In this document: in pieces, positions 34,232 to 45,805 of the stretch
Numbering within the stretch: the stretch's first letter is position 1
How the letters are laid out: each line of letters starts with the position of its first letter
Source of the DNA: Celoporthe dispersa
Lineage: Eukaryota > Ascomycota > Sordariomycetes > Diaporthales > Cryphonectriaceae
Reading direction: 5' to 3'
NCBI GenBank assembly: GCA_016584495.1
Contig: WAID01000003.1
Span: 5,350,501 to 5,414,500, forward strand
Length of the DNA: 64,000 bases
Program-made: the position numbers and the translations under genes
Notes under the pieces: model-generated
What the model was told of the DNA's origin: nothing
What the model saw: the letters and a program-made list of their open reading frames with translations, nothing else
Databases searched by the model: none

Positions 34232-35529
34232 AGTACAGCCCAGGTTCACCCTCCACAGTGCCGGGCGCTGTCGGCAGACGGTGGGCAGACGGTGAACCGT
34301 GAGGCCCTGGCTCACAGTAACGGATACGGTGGAGAGGGCCTGTGCTGCATGCCTGTAGGCAGTACCAGAGTACCGTATGGTACAGTGGTGGTGGTGGTGG
34401 TAGTGGAAGTGCGGCCGGTGCACCTGCTGCCGCTGCCCACTGAACGGCCACAGAGGGGGCCCACTGCACTTACACCTGCACCTGGTCCCCTGCCAACAGT
34501 GGCCTAGCCCCGCTGAAACGGACCCTGCCGTGTGTTGACGTAGCACCTCCGTCCCCCGTCACAGCCTGCTGACGATGCCAATTGAGCCATCTCTAGGCCT
34601 GGCACTCTGAGCACCGTTTCTGAAGGATCAGAGTCTAGACGCTTCTTCCCTCCCATGTCATGTCGAAATTTTCTTTTTTTCCTTCTCTTTCTTTCCCTTC
34701 TCTTCTCACCTGCCCTTGCTGTCATGCTCAACCACTGGGTCACAAGCCCTGCTGAGAACTCTGCAATGTCACGACGCGTCCAAGGGGGTGGGGGGTGGGG
34801 AGTGGATTCTCTAAGAAGTAGAGGAAACCAAAAAAGTTTTGCTAGCTCAGAGCACAGAGAGAGAGAAGGGGAGAGAAGGAGAGAAACGTGTCTGAGGCTG
34901 ACGATGTCAATGATCAGTGCAAACGACTAACAAGCCTTGCGAGTTACTGGACTCTCTGTCTGGCCTGGACTTGCATAGCTGGGACTGGGGCGCCAAACCG
35001 GGGTGATCCCCCCATAGGTCCTGTGAACGGAGGGGGGGGGCCGCAGGCCTGAGAGACACCACCAGTAGCAGCAGCACCTGCAACTTCGTGCTGCAGCTGT
35101 CTCAGCACACAGGTCATGTTATAGTGGTTCCTATTTGTCAAGCTTTGCAAGCCTACAGCGCACGTTTCCTCTCCCTCTCGCATCGTGCATGAAGTACCCG
35201 CCAAGACACAACCCGCACGGCCTGACAGCACAACAAAACACACCTGCACGGCACGGCAGATCACAGCAAATCACAAGACAGCACAGCAGAGCACGACACA
35301 GCGGACCACACTATATGCGTATCGGAATTTTGGGGCCCCCTTCGGCTAGGGAGAAAGAGAGAAAAAAGAAAAGGAAGGGAACGTGGGAGGTTCTGAGGCG
35401 TATGCTGTTGCATATGTACAGTAACAATGCACCAAACAACGAATGACAGAGCCCCAGCTATTACACGGGATATGTACAATATCTTGTACACCATAATCTG
35501 CCTGCCCCTTCAGCAGTACAGAAACCATA

Positions 35530-35541
35530 GTACCATGGTAC
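35530..35541. repeat. Perfect palindrome GTACCATGGTAC
   Basis: 12-bp self-complementary sequence. The same core recurs at 60,808-60,819. Confidence 0.7.
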
Positions 35542-36177
35542 CACCGTACAGTACGACGACCATCCCGACCAGCAATTAGCTAAGAGGTATTTCAGGTCAT
35601 GGTGACGATGATGCCACGCCACGCCACCGTCCAGCTTCTCCTCCTCGTGCCGTGGCAGCAGGACGGGTATACTCCGCCCTCCTGCTGCTCCGGAACAGCG
35701 GAACCTACTACGGTACCATAGCAGACGCGGGTGGGCGGTGCGGTCGAGACCACGCTGATCCTATGCACTGTGGATAATTCTCCACGGGGCTAGAAGGGAG
35801 GGGGTTTGGGCTTGAGTCTTGGGGGTTGACCAGCACAACACAGCACAGATGTGCACTAACACGCCGGTGCAATAATGCACTACACAGCCTGACAGCACAA
35901 CACGGCCCAGCACCTGTCGGTGAAGGGGAGGCGCCGGCCAGCGCATCATCAGTGGTCTCTGTCCCGTGCACTGGGGGCTCGTCCGTCAAGTCAGCACCAT
36001 ATACTGTGGACTTTGTATCCTGCGTCACCCGCTACCAGCCTGCACTGCCCCATCTCGTGACGTACCTGGATGGCGACCACCCCAAGCACAACAGCCTCAT
36101 CGACACACAGACTGGTCCTCCTCGCCGGGAGCAGTACATACTATGCTACAGCTTACTGTACAGCTTGTGTGGTACCC

Positions 36178-36215
36178 AAAAAAAAAAGAAGAAGAAGAAG
36201 AAGAAGAAGAAAAAG
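36178..36215. repeat. Poly-A plus AAG microsatellite
   Basis: A10 followed by (GAA)n of about 24 bp and then A5. Confidence 0.95.
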
Positions 36216-37090
36216 TAAGTGCTCGCAAGCCAAGTCGACGTTACCAAGACACCTTGGCTGGCCAGACCTGTTCTGAGAAAAGCGTCGATGATGCCCTCCT
36301 GCTCCAGGATTGAGCAATTGGCCCCGTGAGCCACGAGAGGAGATTTCTATTACACAATAGCCACGTTCATTATTCCTGCCGGAGGGATTGCATCATCCTT
36401 GGGCCAGAACGGGCAGCTGTTTTCTTGCTCACGACGACACGCAAACTGCAGCAGACATCATCCGGCCGATCCGACCGCAAAGGACGGACCGAAACTCTAA
36501 TGGAATTCGTCACCAGCCTGCCGGCTCTCGAGAAACTTTGTTCCTGATCTTCCCTCTACTTCCGACTTTGACAGCTCGAAGAAAAATCTGGGGCAACCCC
36601 CCCCCCCAAAAAGACAGTCATCCTCAGTGCAAGGTGTTCCCTTGCAGTGAGCCGTGGAGCCGCCAGCCTTTTTTTTTTTTTTTTTTTAACTAACGTGTCT
36701 ATGTTAGAAGACGATCGACGCCTTTTTTTCCTTAATTCTGATCTTGTCAAATTGTTCCCAAGATAGCAGCAGAACTCAGCACCAAAACGGAAGAGGGGGG
36801 GGGGGTTGCGTCACCCAGACGAGATTCGACTGTTGCTTGCATCAGCATAAACAAGAAGAAAAGAAGGGAGAGAAAGAAAAAAAAGCCCCACTCTTCAGTC
36901 TTCCAGCCCGAGGCCAGATGACAAGGCCAGGTTGCCATGCGGCTTTTTCCTTCTTCTAGAAGGCTGGCGACTGACGACATCAGCTTGCGAACACCCAAGC
37001 AGGGCTGATGGCGTGTCTTGTCTTACAGGTGGATGGCAAGCCACAGGGCACACGCCGCCGACCTGACCGAGCGGCCTTTCTGCTCTGGTG

Positions 37091-37104
37091 CCATAGTACT
37101 ATGG
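37091..37104. repeat. Perfect palindrome CCATAGTACTATGG
   Basis: 14-bp self-complementary sequence in non-coding DNA. Confidence 0.7.
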
Positions 37105-40100
37105 AATTGTCTTTTCCTGGAGGGGTTCCGGGCGTGGCTTGCTGGACGGATCTCACCACCAGAACCGTGCGTCTGCGCATCTGCGTCAGTGGTCATGGGT
37201 TCTTCCCTGATTCGCAATCCCGGCGCGCAGCAGCCCGTACATGCGCCCAAGCCCTTTCGAGGTATTGTTCAGGTCCCTTGATGTCAGGGCAGAGGCACTA
37301 GCAGGCTTGACCTCGGGGTTCCAGCAGCCTGGGACCTTGATGGACGGCTTCGTCGGTCTTTCTCTGAGCCGGCAACAACCTCTGCTGCCCGCCTCGTACT
37401 ATGTACTTGTCCCTCCCTTGGAGAGAGAGAGAGAGAGACAGAGAGACACACACGCACTACCCGCCCGCCGTTTGGCCAGAGAAAACGGAACGTTACTGCC
37501 CGAATCCGGTAATCCAAGCCAACAGGGGGGGGTCTTACACAGACGAGACGTGGGGGTTCCGATCCTCCCCGCTGAGTCATGGCCCTCATTTTCACCTCAC
37601 AATTAATGCACTTTGGCTTGCCCAGGCGCGAGCAAACACACACGCACACACTCACAGATCCTGTCGGCCGCAGCACCGCCGACGGCCGCGCGGGAAGACG
37701 GGCCTTGCAGGACAGACAGACAAGACGGGAGGGATGGCTTGGAGAGAAGAGACCGCTGGCATCCATCTGTCCCTCAGGGTACTGATAAACTCCACCCGCG
37801 TGGTTGGTTTCACGAGTCCCCTAGCACGCTGCGGCCCGTCCAGCATGCGAAAAGGGTCCCTACTCGCTATCTGGCGGGCACTCGGTATTGCACTCGCTAC
37901 CACCGTTTCCCGTCTCGCCCTTCCCGGGCATCCCTTTTTCGGCATCCCGCCCAGGGGATCTACGGGAGGAAGGGAGGGAAGCACTATACGGCCGTGAGGG
38001 GGGGGGGGTTTGTTGGGAAGAACGCAACGAAGACGTTCATCCCACGCGCTCCCCAAAAGAGATGATGGGGGATAGAACGATAAGAAAAATAAATCCTGAG
38101 ACTCAGGAGAGGCCGAAGGGAAATATTTCCACCGTCGTTCGATGTCCCTCCCTCCCCCTGGCCACCCTTTCCACCAGGCTGCGAATCCTCAACAGCACAA
38201 AACGCTGCCAGGGCAGAGGCGGCCCCCCTATGCGTTGCATTCCGAACGGAGCCTGTTCTTGGTCCAGTCCTGACACTCGCGGCTCCCGGATGTGGGCGGG
38301 GCCAGAGGCTTCACCGTCCGTCAAGGTATCCACCTGCAGAGACCACGGAATCCACAAGCCTGGAAAAGTTTCAAGAGAGCCTTGTCCGGGCAGAAAACAC
38401 CCAGAGGGAGCTCTTCGCAAGATTTCTGGCACGGTGCGGCCCATCTGCGTCAAACAGATGGCATCTGCCCCCTCCCCTCTCGCCTCCCCCTTCTCCCTTT
38501 CCCAGGAAGCTATCGGTGAGGGGAGCCTGGGGGAGGGAGGAACATGTTGACCGCTCGCAAGCTGGCCCCAGATGAGTTTTGTGAACTGTCACATCCGCGG
38601 GCCCCCGCTCTGGGAGTTGTCTTAACATGGGCCGAAATCCGCCCGCTTGGGGGGGATCGCAGGCGCACATAATCTCGACCCAATAAGACGTATGAAAAGG
38701 CCATCATCATCACACCATACACTGTGCATTCATGCACACACGGCATTATAACTGTTACAGAGAACGAAACAACGGCAACCGGGCAGGCATTCGAGTGATG
38801 TGGGGGGTGGAGGGGAGGTGGGAGGAAACGTGCGCAGAGGTGATTGATTCACCAGATCACGATGGAGAACCGGGTGACTGTACTGCGACCTTGTGTGATG
38901 ATGGAACCGACTCAGAGGAGGGATCTGGTGGACATTTGCCAAGATCGTGATCGGCTGGGTCATCTTGGTTCTCGAAATTTCTTTGCGAAACCCCCCTTGC
39001 TTGCCTTCCAGACAACTGTGTATCACACTCACCGACACCGACAATGAATCAAGGCCTTTTTTTTTTTTCGGGAAAAGAAACAAACCTTTGTAAAGAGGGA
39101 CGTACAATACTTGGCCCAGCACCAACGCACACAACAGCCACGAGGGTGGGAGGGAAGGAGAAGGAGGAAAAAAACCCAGAGCGAATATCCAGCCGGAGCG
39201 AATCCTTCGCCCCCCGTGAGACTCTCACGAAATTTTCTCTTGCTTGAGCTTTTCGAGCCAACATTGCGAGCCAGGAGGCGCGGCCACAATTGGCTGGGAC
39301 AGGCTCTTCTGTTTGTGGGGAATCCCTGAGCCTGCAGGGACCCCTGAGAGTGAGGTCCAGGATGCAAAGCAGCGCCAGGGAGGAGGAATTATGTACGTCC
39401 TCCACGGGTTGTGACTTGGGGGCCAGAGAGAGCCCGGCAGCGAAGAACGAAACGGTGGGAATACGGCATGCATTGTTTCCCTTATCTCCTTACCCCCCCC
39501 CTTTCCTCTTTCCTCAAGGCTCTCAGTGCACCTTGATGCGGAAACACAAGCGAGTCGCTTTGTTGGCAGGCTAGCGAGGCACCGAGAGAAGCCCGAGACA
39601 CACACACACAGACACACACACACCATAGGTGGACTGTTGTCCAAGGCGAGGAGGGCTCGTGATCGAGACCCAATGAGTACCTCGATGGCATGCAGTGGTC
39701 GGTACCGCAGGAAGGAGAGAGAGAAAAAAAAATGTGTGTGTCTGGGCCTCAAGGACCACCGGAAGGGCTGCCAGCCTGTCGTGCCCACCAGCCAGCCAGT
39801 CAGTCCAGCCCAGCCCCAGTCCACACCAATGGTCCGTGGACAAGCCGAACCCGAGTCAGGGCTTCACGGCCTTGCGTTGCGATCACTATAGTACTCAAGC
39901 GTTCCAGCCCACCAGGGGCCCTTGCAGGACACCCTCCTCTTATGTGTTCCCCTTCACGACAATCTCTTCCAAGGGACGACGCCTCTCCTGGCCATCAGGG
40001 CCCTCCTAGCTGCAGGTACGCCAAGTGGGCTGCCGGGAACAAACCACCTTTACTGACTCGACACCCAATAATATTACAAAGCACCATGATATATAACCAC

Positions 40101-40127
40101 GCCATACGAATCCCGAGGCCCTTGGGG

Positions 40128-40128
<1 letters not shown>

Positions 40129-40161
<33 letters not shown>
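40129..40161. repeat. CA microsatellite
   Basis: (CA)n of about 32 bp in the non-coding region. Confidence 0.95.
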
Positions 40162-40162
<1 letters not shown>

Positions 40163-41899
40163 ACCAGCGGATTTCCTTTCCTTATCTCACACATATCCAG
40201 GGCTCCAGGTACAAGTACTATGCATGCAATCCCTCTGGGAAAAATGGGCCCAATCAGACCCAGGCCGGGGTCCGAGGTCTCGACGTCAACGCATGCACGT
40301 CGGGGATTGTGGCTGGCCGCCCGACGTTCCTAAAGGGTGCGCTGTGCATAAAACAAAGAGAGAGCCTCTGACGATCGGGGAAGGGGGGCCGCCACCTTGA
40401 CAAAAGCCCTCTGATAATAACGGGCGCTATGCTACCTGCGGCGGGCAATCGTAGTGATGGTGGTGAGGGGTGAGTTACATTCTCCTCTCCCCCCCCCCTC
40501 TTCCTCTCCGAGCCCAGAGGACCAGGGAGCGCCCAGCCACTTGGGTGATACATATAGACGCGTAGCCAGGGCTTGCGTGGTGTGTTATGTACATATGGAA
40601 CCGCCTGGGAGTGATCTGCATCTTCGTGTTGTGTGGTGCGTGTATCCATGCGTGTGTGTGTGTGTGTGCGGGAAGACGCAGGTCGCCGTTTCAGGCAAAC
40701 CTGATGTGTCGCTGCGCGACTCGCTCGTCTTGTCGCCTTCTCACCCCCCCCCCCTCTCGAGGGCGGAACTGAGGATTCTGGTCAGCACGGGTTTGCCTGG
40801 GTGGCGGTCTCGCTCAAAATCTCGCGACCAGGCGCGTTCCTGGGCTGCGGAGGGTTCTGTCCTGTCTGCTGATGTTTCCTGCTTTTGTTCCGCTCGTTTG
40901 TATGTGTGTGTGTGTGTATGCGTGCGTTCCTAGATAACTAGACCGTGGGTTTCTTGTAGACTAGGGTATCTCCTCGGGGCTTCACAAGTCTTGCTACGTC
41001 TTTTATCAAGCAGGCTCAAGTCGTGGCAGCAGCGAATTCCACTCAGACTGTCTGCATGATATAAATGTAGATGCTATAGTTACGACAGAGGGAGGACAGG
41101 ACACGTGGGCTGCCGTCACGAGCCACATGGTCAGGTGTCACAGCAAGACCAGAGTCCGCCATGCGCGGCTTTCAGCACGTTCGCCAGTTTGGAAAAGCTG
41201 GAAGATGGTCTTTACAGGTGTCCTCGGCATGGTCTATAACCTAGCAAGGCTCTTGTGGAATCGAGCAACCGGGGATAGTCACGCTTTTCAGCTGGCTTGG
41301 TTACATCTCTGTGAGGTGTTTGGGGGTTTTCATGTTGATATAGAGCATGTCTTAATTATATTACAATTGTCACATAGCACTCTACTAACTTCAAAAGCCT
41401 AGGTGTACGTGTCTACTACTGTTTATCAGCACTCACTGAATAATAGTAGCCGAAGTAGGCCGCTCTTGTAGACAAAGCAGAGAAACTCGACACCTGAGGA
41501 ACTTATTACATCAAATTTCATGATTATAGCAGTGACTTTGCGAGAGCACCACTGGAAATCACAATGTCAATCTGCGCAGGGGAAAAGCATGAGCCCCCCC
41601 CCCACAAAGCCCCTCCGCTCATTGATCCCGAATTATCGAGAGGCAGAGGCACCAGCTCCAAAGCCTGCCCAGATGACGCATACGCTCATAAGTCGAATGA
41701 TAATGACGTTACAGTCAGGTCCGGGGCAGGCACACTACACATTACACACACAAGATACAAGATCTACAGGAAATCGTGCAACTTTGAAAGGGGGGCGCAG
41801 ACAGTAGGGACACTGACTTGGCAGGCAGAGAGATGCCTATGAGTGGGAGGAAGTGTTCGAGTCAGATATCCATCCTCTTTTCTGTTGCTGGGTTTGTAA

Positions 41900-43260
41900 T
41901 TACTCTTGACGGATCAGAAGAGTGATGAATGGAGGGGGGGGGTCGGATAGAAGGATGGTTGTACAGCAGGGTGCTGTTATCTAGGGTGCGTATTGAGTTG
42001 CACAAAGAATAATGAAATAAGCACAGTAAACTTATAAGAATGATATAGATACTTGGAATATATAATCGAGGACAGCAACATCTACTTCAAGGTAATGAGA
42101 CCAAGAAGCTCTTTTAACCATGCATAGAATCTGGAAGATGTTACTACCAATCCTTATACTGTTGCAACTAAGTAAAGCAAGCAGTCAGGCAAGCTTGCAC
42201 AGTTCTTCGTTTTACTTTATGTACTTCTTATTAGTACAGAAAGTTTTTTTATGACAGGTATGCTGGTCAGCTTAGGGAGATCTTGAGAAGAATATCTGCA
42301 AATACGAGCAAAATCTAGGATTGCTGAACTTTTGTCATAGCCTTTGCATGAACTGGGGCCGAAGCTACAAGTGAGTATGCCCAGGCAGCACTGCATGCCC
42401 TGAGCCATGTTGAACTTCAGGATGCACCTATACTACTATACAGAGAAGAAGGGTCTTCTGCTTTGTCAAAGGACAAGATGGCCCAGATCAATGATGTAGC
42501 CATGAGTATTGGTAATGGCTGTTCAGAGGTCAAGGCCAAGCGTGTACAGTAGCTCACTCACATAACCAAGCAACAAAGCTCAACATGGAGGCTTATTTAC
42601 AGTGCTCTTGTCCAATCACTTTTGGTCTCACACTACAGGGAGTGGTCTCCGGGGGCATGGCGGGGCCTCGTGGTATGAGACCCTTGTGATAAGCCCAGCT
42701 TGCTGTGCATAGCTAGTAGATGTGGCGGTTGGAGTGTCATGACTGGTCTTGGTACAGGACTATGATGAGCCTGCTGGTTGTGTCATCATTATTCACCTCT
42801 CTCTCTATCTCTCCAGAAGGATACATGGATTTCTCAGCTGTGCGCCTAGATTAGAGAACCAGGCTCCAGGAGTGAGATATATCTGGTTAGTGTTGAGTCC
42901 AGGACAGCCAACAGTTTATACTAGCACATTCCCTGATGAATAGTAAACTATCCTACCAGTGGTCCTTCAATGTTGAGGTTTTCATAAAGTGTATGAGTAT
43001 ACAAATATATCTACTGTCTATTAATGCCATAGGATGATGTGAGTTCAGGTTATGCCGTATCAACTACTGGTAGGGAATTGGCAGTCTTATTCTTTTTCTG
43101 CATCCTATCCATTTATCAGCAGAAATTATATTTAGCTAATAATTGTTATATCTATATTCAATAATTAGGACGACTATCCTCTCTCCTATAACAACTACAC
43201 TTCTCCTGCTTTATAACATCTAATGATATTGATTACTTAATTATCTCCTCCTCTCCCCAA
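41900..43260. repeat. AT-rich island with decayed repeat (copy B)
   Basis: TA-rich block with a clear boundary near 43,260, where GC-rich sequence resumes before the acyltransferase gene. The part at 42,175-42,355 aligns with 27,185-27,340. The remainder contains short broken frames on both strands and no intact protein. Confidence 0.55.
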
Positions 43261-43642
43261 ATTCCCGAGGACGTAAACTCCGTGGACTTATGTCTGCGGG
43301 CCAGCTGCATGGGCTGCCACCCACTTACCCTGCAGCAATAGACTGGCTGCATGTGCTGTGCCTCACCTAAACTCACCTCAGTCGACCGAGGGCCACCCAG
43401 CGAGCGGCATGCACGCGGTGTGGTCTGAGATAAAGGACCGCGTTCTTGTAACCTGTAAGTGATCTCTTCCTACTGTACTTACCTACTTTCTAATCCATTC
43501 AAGCCATTGGTCATATCGATATGAATTGAAACAGCCTGCTCTCGAGACTACCAGCACCATAAACCCAAGAGCCGACACCATAGCATCATTATCTCCCCCC
43601 CTCCCCTCCCCCCCCAAGCAACGTTGAAACTCTCCAAGCAAC

Positions 43643-45288
43643 ATGTTCTGGAGCCCAACCCCACCAGCCAAGGTGCCCACAGACACCACCCAACCCCTCC
43701 CCTTCTTCGACGACACCCCGCTCTGGCGATCGTCCGTCCTGTACTGCATGTTCGCCTTCGACGCTGTGCTCGACGCCGAGAAACTCCAGCGCAGCCTCGA
43801 GTCCCTGATCCGGCGCGAAGGGTGGCGGAAGCTGGGCGCCCGGCTGCGATATTCTGTAAGCCTGAAGACGGAAACACGCCGTAGAAGAGTGGGGGAAAAA
43901 AGAAAATAAATCATTATAGTACCTGAGAACTACTCTGACATAAGAGACCTTTTTTCTTTCTTTTTTCTAGAAGGATGGACGAGGACTGGAGTATCACATC
44001 CCGGCCGAGTTCACCCAGGCACGCCCAGCCCTGGCGTTCACCCACAGGTCCCACGACCTGCGCGCCGCCGACCACCCGGTCGCAAGCCGCATCCCGAGAG
44101 CCCCGACGACCCGGCCCAGGACGGTGGGAGACCCGGATGACCTCCAGCCTCTATTTCGTCCCGAGGGCGGCCCGTCGAGGCTGGACGACTACCTGACCCG
44201 GGACATCCCGCAGCTGGGCCTGCACGTCGAGTCCTTCCTCGACAGGACCGTCGTCACCCTGCACTGGCCGCACACCCTCATGGACGCCCTGGGCATGCGC
44301 GCCGTCCTCGACGCATGGTGCCTCCTCCTCCGCCACAGCAGCGACGGGGACGCACCGGCAGCGGCTACCATCCCCCGCCCGCTCGGGACGGATGACGCCG
44401 CCGACCCTCTCGCGGGGCTGGGCACCCACCCGGCCGAGCCCTACGCCCTCGCCGACCGCCGCCTCGGGCTGCTGGGCCTCGCGGGCTACGGGCTGAGCAA
44501 CATCCTCGCCTTCTGCGGCGCCCTAGAGAACCGCATGCTGTGCGTGCCGGCACCACACATGCAGGGGCTCCTGCGGCAGGCCCGCGCCGACCTCGCCGCA
44601 GCCTCAGCAGCGGAGGGAGACGGCAGCCGCGGCAAGGAGGACCTCCCCCTGCCGCCTTTCCTCAGCGAGGGCGACGTCCTCTGTGCCTGGTTCACCCGCC
44701 TGGCCACCTCCCACCTGGCCCCGGCGTCACCCAGGACCCTCCTCATCAACAACGCCTACTCCCTCCGCGCCCCTCTCGCGGGCGACCTGCTGCCCCCGGA
44801 CAGGCCCTACGTCTCCGTCGCCGTAGGCTTCCTCCCCGTCCTCCCTGACCGTCCGCGACGTCTTCGAGAGGCCGCTGGGCCAGGTCGCGGCCAGCATCCG
44901 CCACGCGATCCGCACGCTGGGCACGCGCGCCCAGGTCGAGGCGTTTATGGGCATGTGGCGCCAGGGCACGGCGGTGGCTGGCAGGCTGCCGCCTTTCTTT
45001 GGGGACCGCGGGATGCACATGCTGTTCTACACGAACTGGGCCAAGGCGCGGCTCTTTGGTGTTGACTTTGCGGCGGCCGCGGTGGTGGGCGGTGGCGGAG
45101 GCGCGGGTGCCGATCGGCCCAGGAGGTGTGTGCCGGCGTATGTGCAGACCTGCACGCTTGGCATGGCTGCGCCTGATGCTTTCCCCATCATCGGCAAGGA
45201 CGGGCAGGGGAATTATTGGTTGAGTGGCTCTATGAGTAAGGGTCTGTGGGGAAAGATCGATGAGCAGCTTGCGCGCGATGACCTGTGA
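43643..45288 (+). CDS. BAHD-like acyltransferase (transferase family, PF02458 type)
   Basis: Fungal member of the CoA-dependent acyltransferase family; the acceptor is unknown. Exon 1 is 43643-43855, a 115-bp intron spans 43856-43970, and exon 2 is 43971-45288. The N terminus FFDDTPLWRSSVLYCMFAFD and EKLQRSLESLIRREGWRKLG is typical of the N-terminal half-domain. The catalytic HxxxD is present as HTLMD in VTLHWPHTLMDALGMRAVLD. The C-terminal structural DFGWG motif appears only as FGVDFAAAA. CCCC at 44834-44837 must lose one base to join VAVGFLP to SSLTVRDVFERPLG, giving 509 aa. Two Gly/Ala-rich or hydrophilic inserts lie near ASAAEGDGSRGK and VVGGGGGAGADRP. No biosynthetic partner genes are next to it; it is convergent with DRS2 and bordered upstream by the AT-rich island. 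Confidence 0.83.
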
Positions 45289-45805
45289 GTGAAGAAGCAC
45301 ATAAGGAGGTGTGATCTGGCTGGCACAGTTGGTGGTTATGAGAAGCATGGGCGCAGGTATGATGTGGTTTAGAACACGTGGATTCTATCTCACCTCACGG
45401 AGAATAATCACCACAGCTTCATTGGTCCGGGGTGGGGGGGGCATATCTGTCGTCTTCAAAAGAATCCCTGGCTTGCGCAACAAGTTCTCATCATTCCAGC
45501 CGTCGACGCAGAAAAACTTATCAACCGAAAAGAGAAAAAAAAAAAAAAGACAAGTCATCTTGCCCCCGCCTCCCCTTCCCACACACACACACACTCTCTC
45601 AAAGTTAGCGAGGAAACTCCTTGTTCCGACCGAAAACCCCTTTTGGCACTCGCAGTGAAAAATCCTGATGCAAGACCATACCAGTCGTTGTTGGTTCATC
45701 CATCATGTTTGGTGTACATTAATTTGAAAAAAGGGTCGACATGCTATGATGTTATCTTTTTTTTTTGTGTGTGTTATGGTTGTTGTGTTGTATGTTGTTC
45801 CTCTA
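45289..45805. other. Intergenic region between convergent acyltransferase and DRS2 genes
   Basis: 517 bp holding two 3' ends, with A- and T-rich tracts (45,536-45,550 and 45,759-45,767). No gene seen. Confidence 0.6.

Larger units (their letters stand above)
32051..43642. other. 11.6-kb gene-poor region upstream of the Ecl1-like gene
   Basis: No coding sequence that I can support. The left half is rich in microsatellites (CT/TA at 32,096-32,125; TG at 32,480, 32,838 and 33,680; GA at 34,075; AAG at 36,180; GA at 37,420; CA at 40,129; GT at 40,652 and 40,903). It also has GTAC-core palindromes at 34,222, 35,530 and 37,091 and a CAGCACA-like degenerate repeat at 35,170-35,310 and 35,829-35,910. 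The right part (from about 41,900) is an AT-rich island. Confidence 0.5.

Noticed and set aside
38040..41000. Possible gene or CRISPR-like array among repeated CA/GT and GA tracts
   Set aside because: The repeats are simple dinucleotide tracts without spaced, conserved units, and the organism is a fungus.
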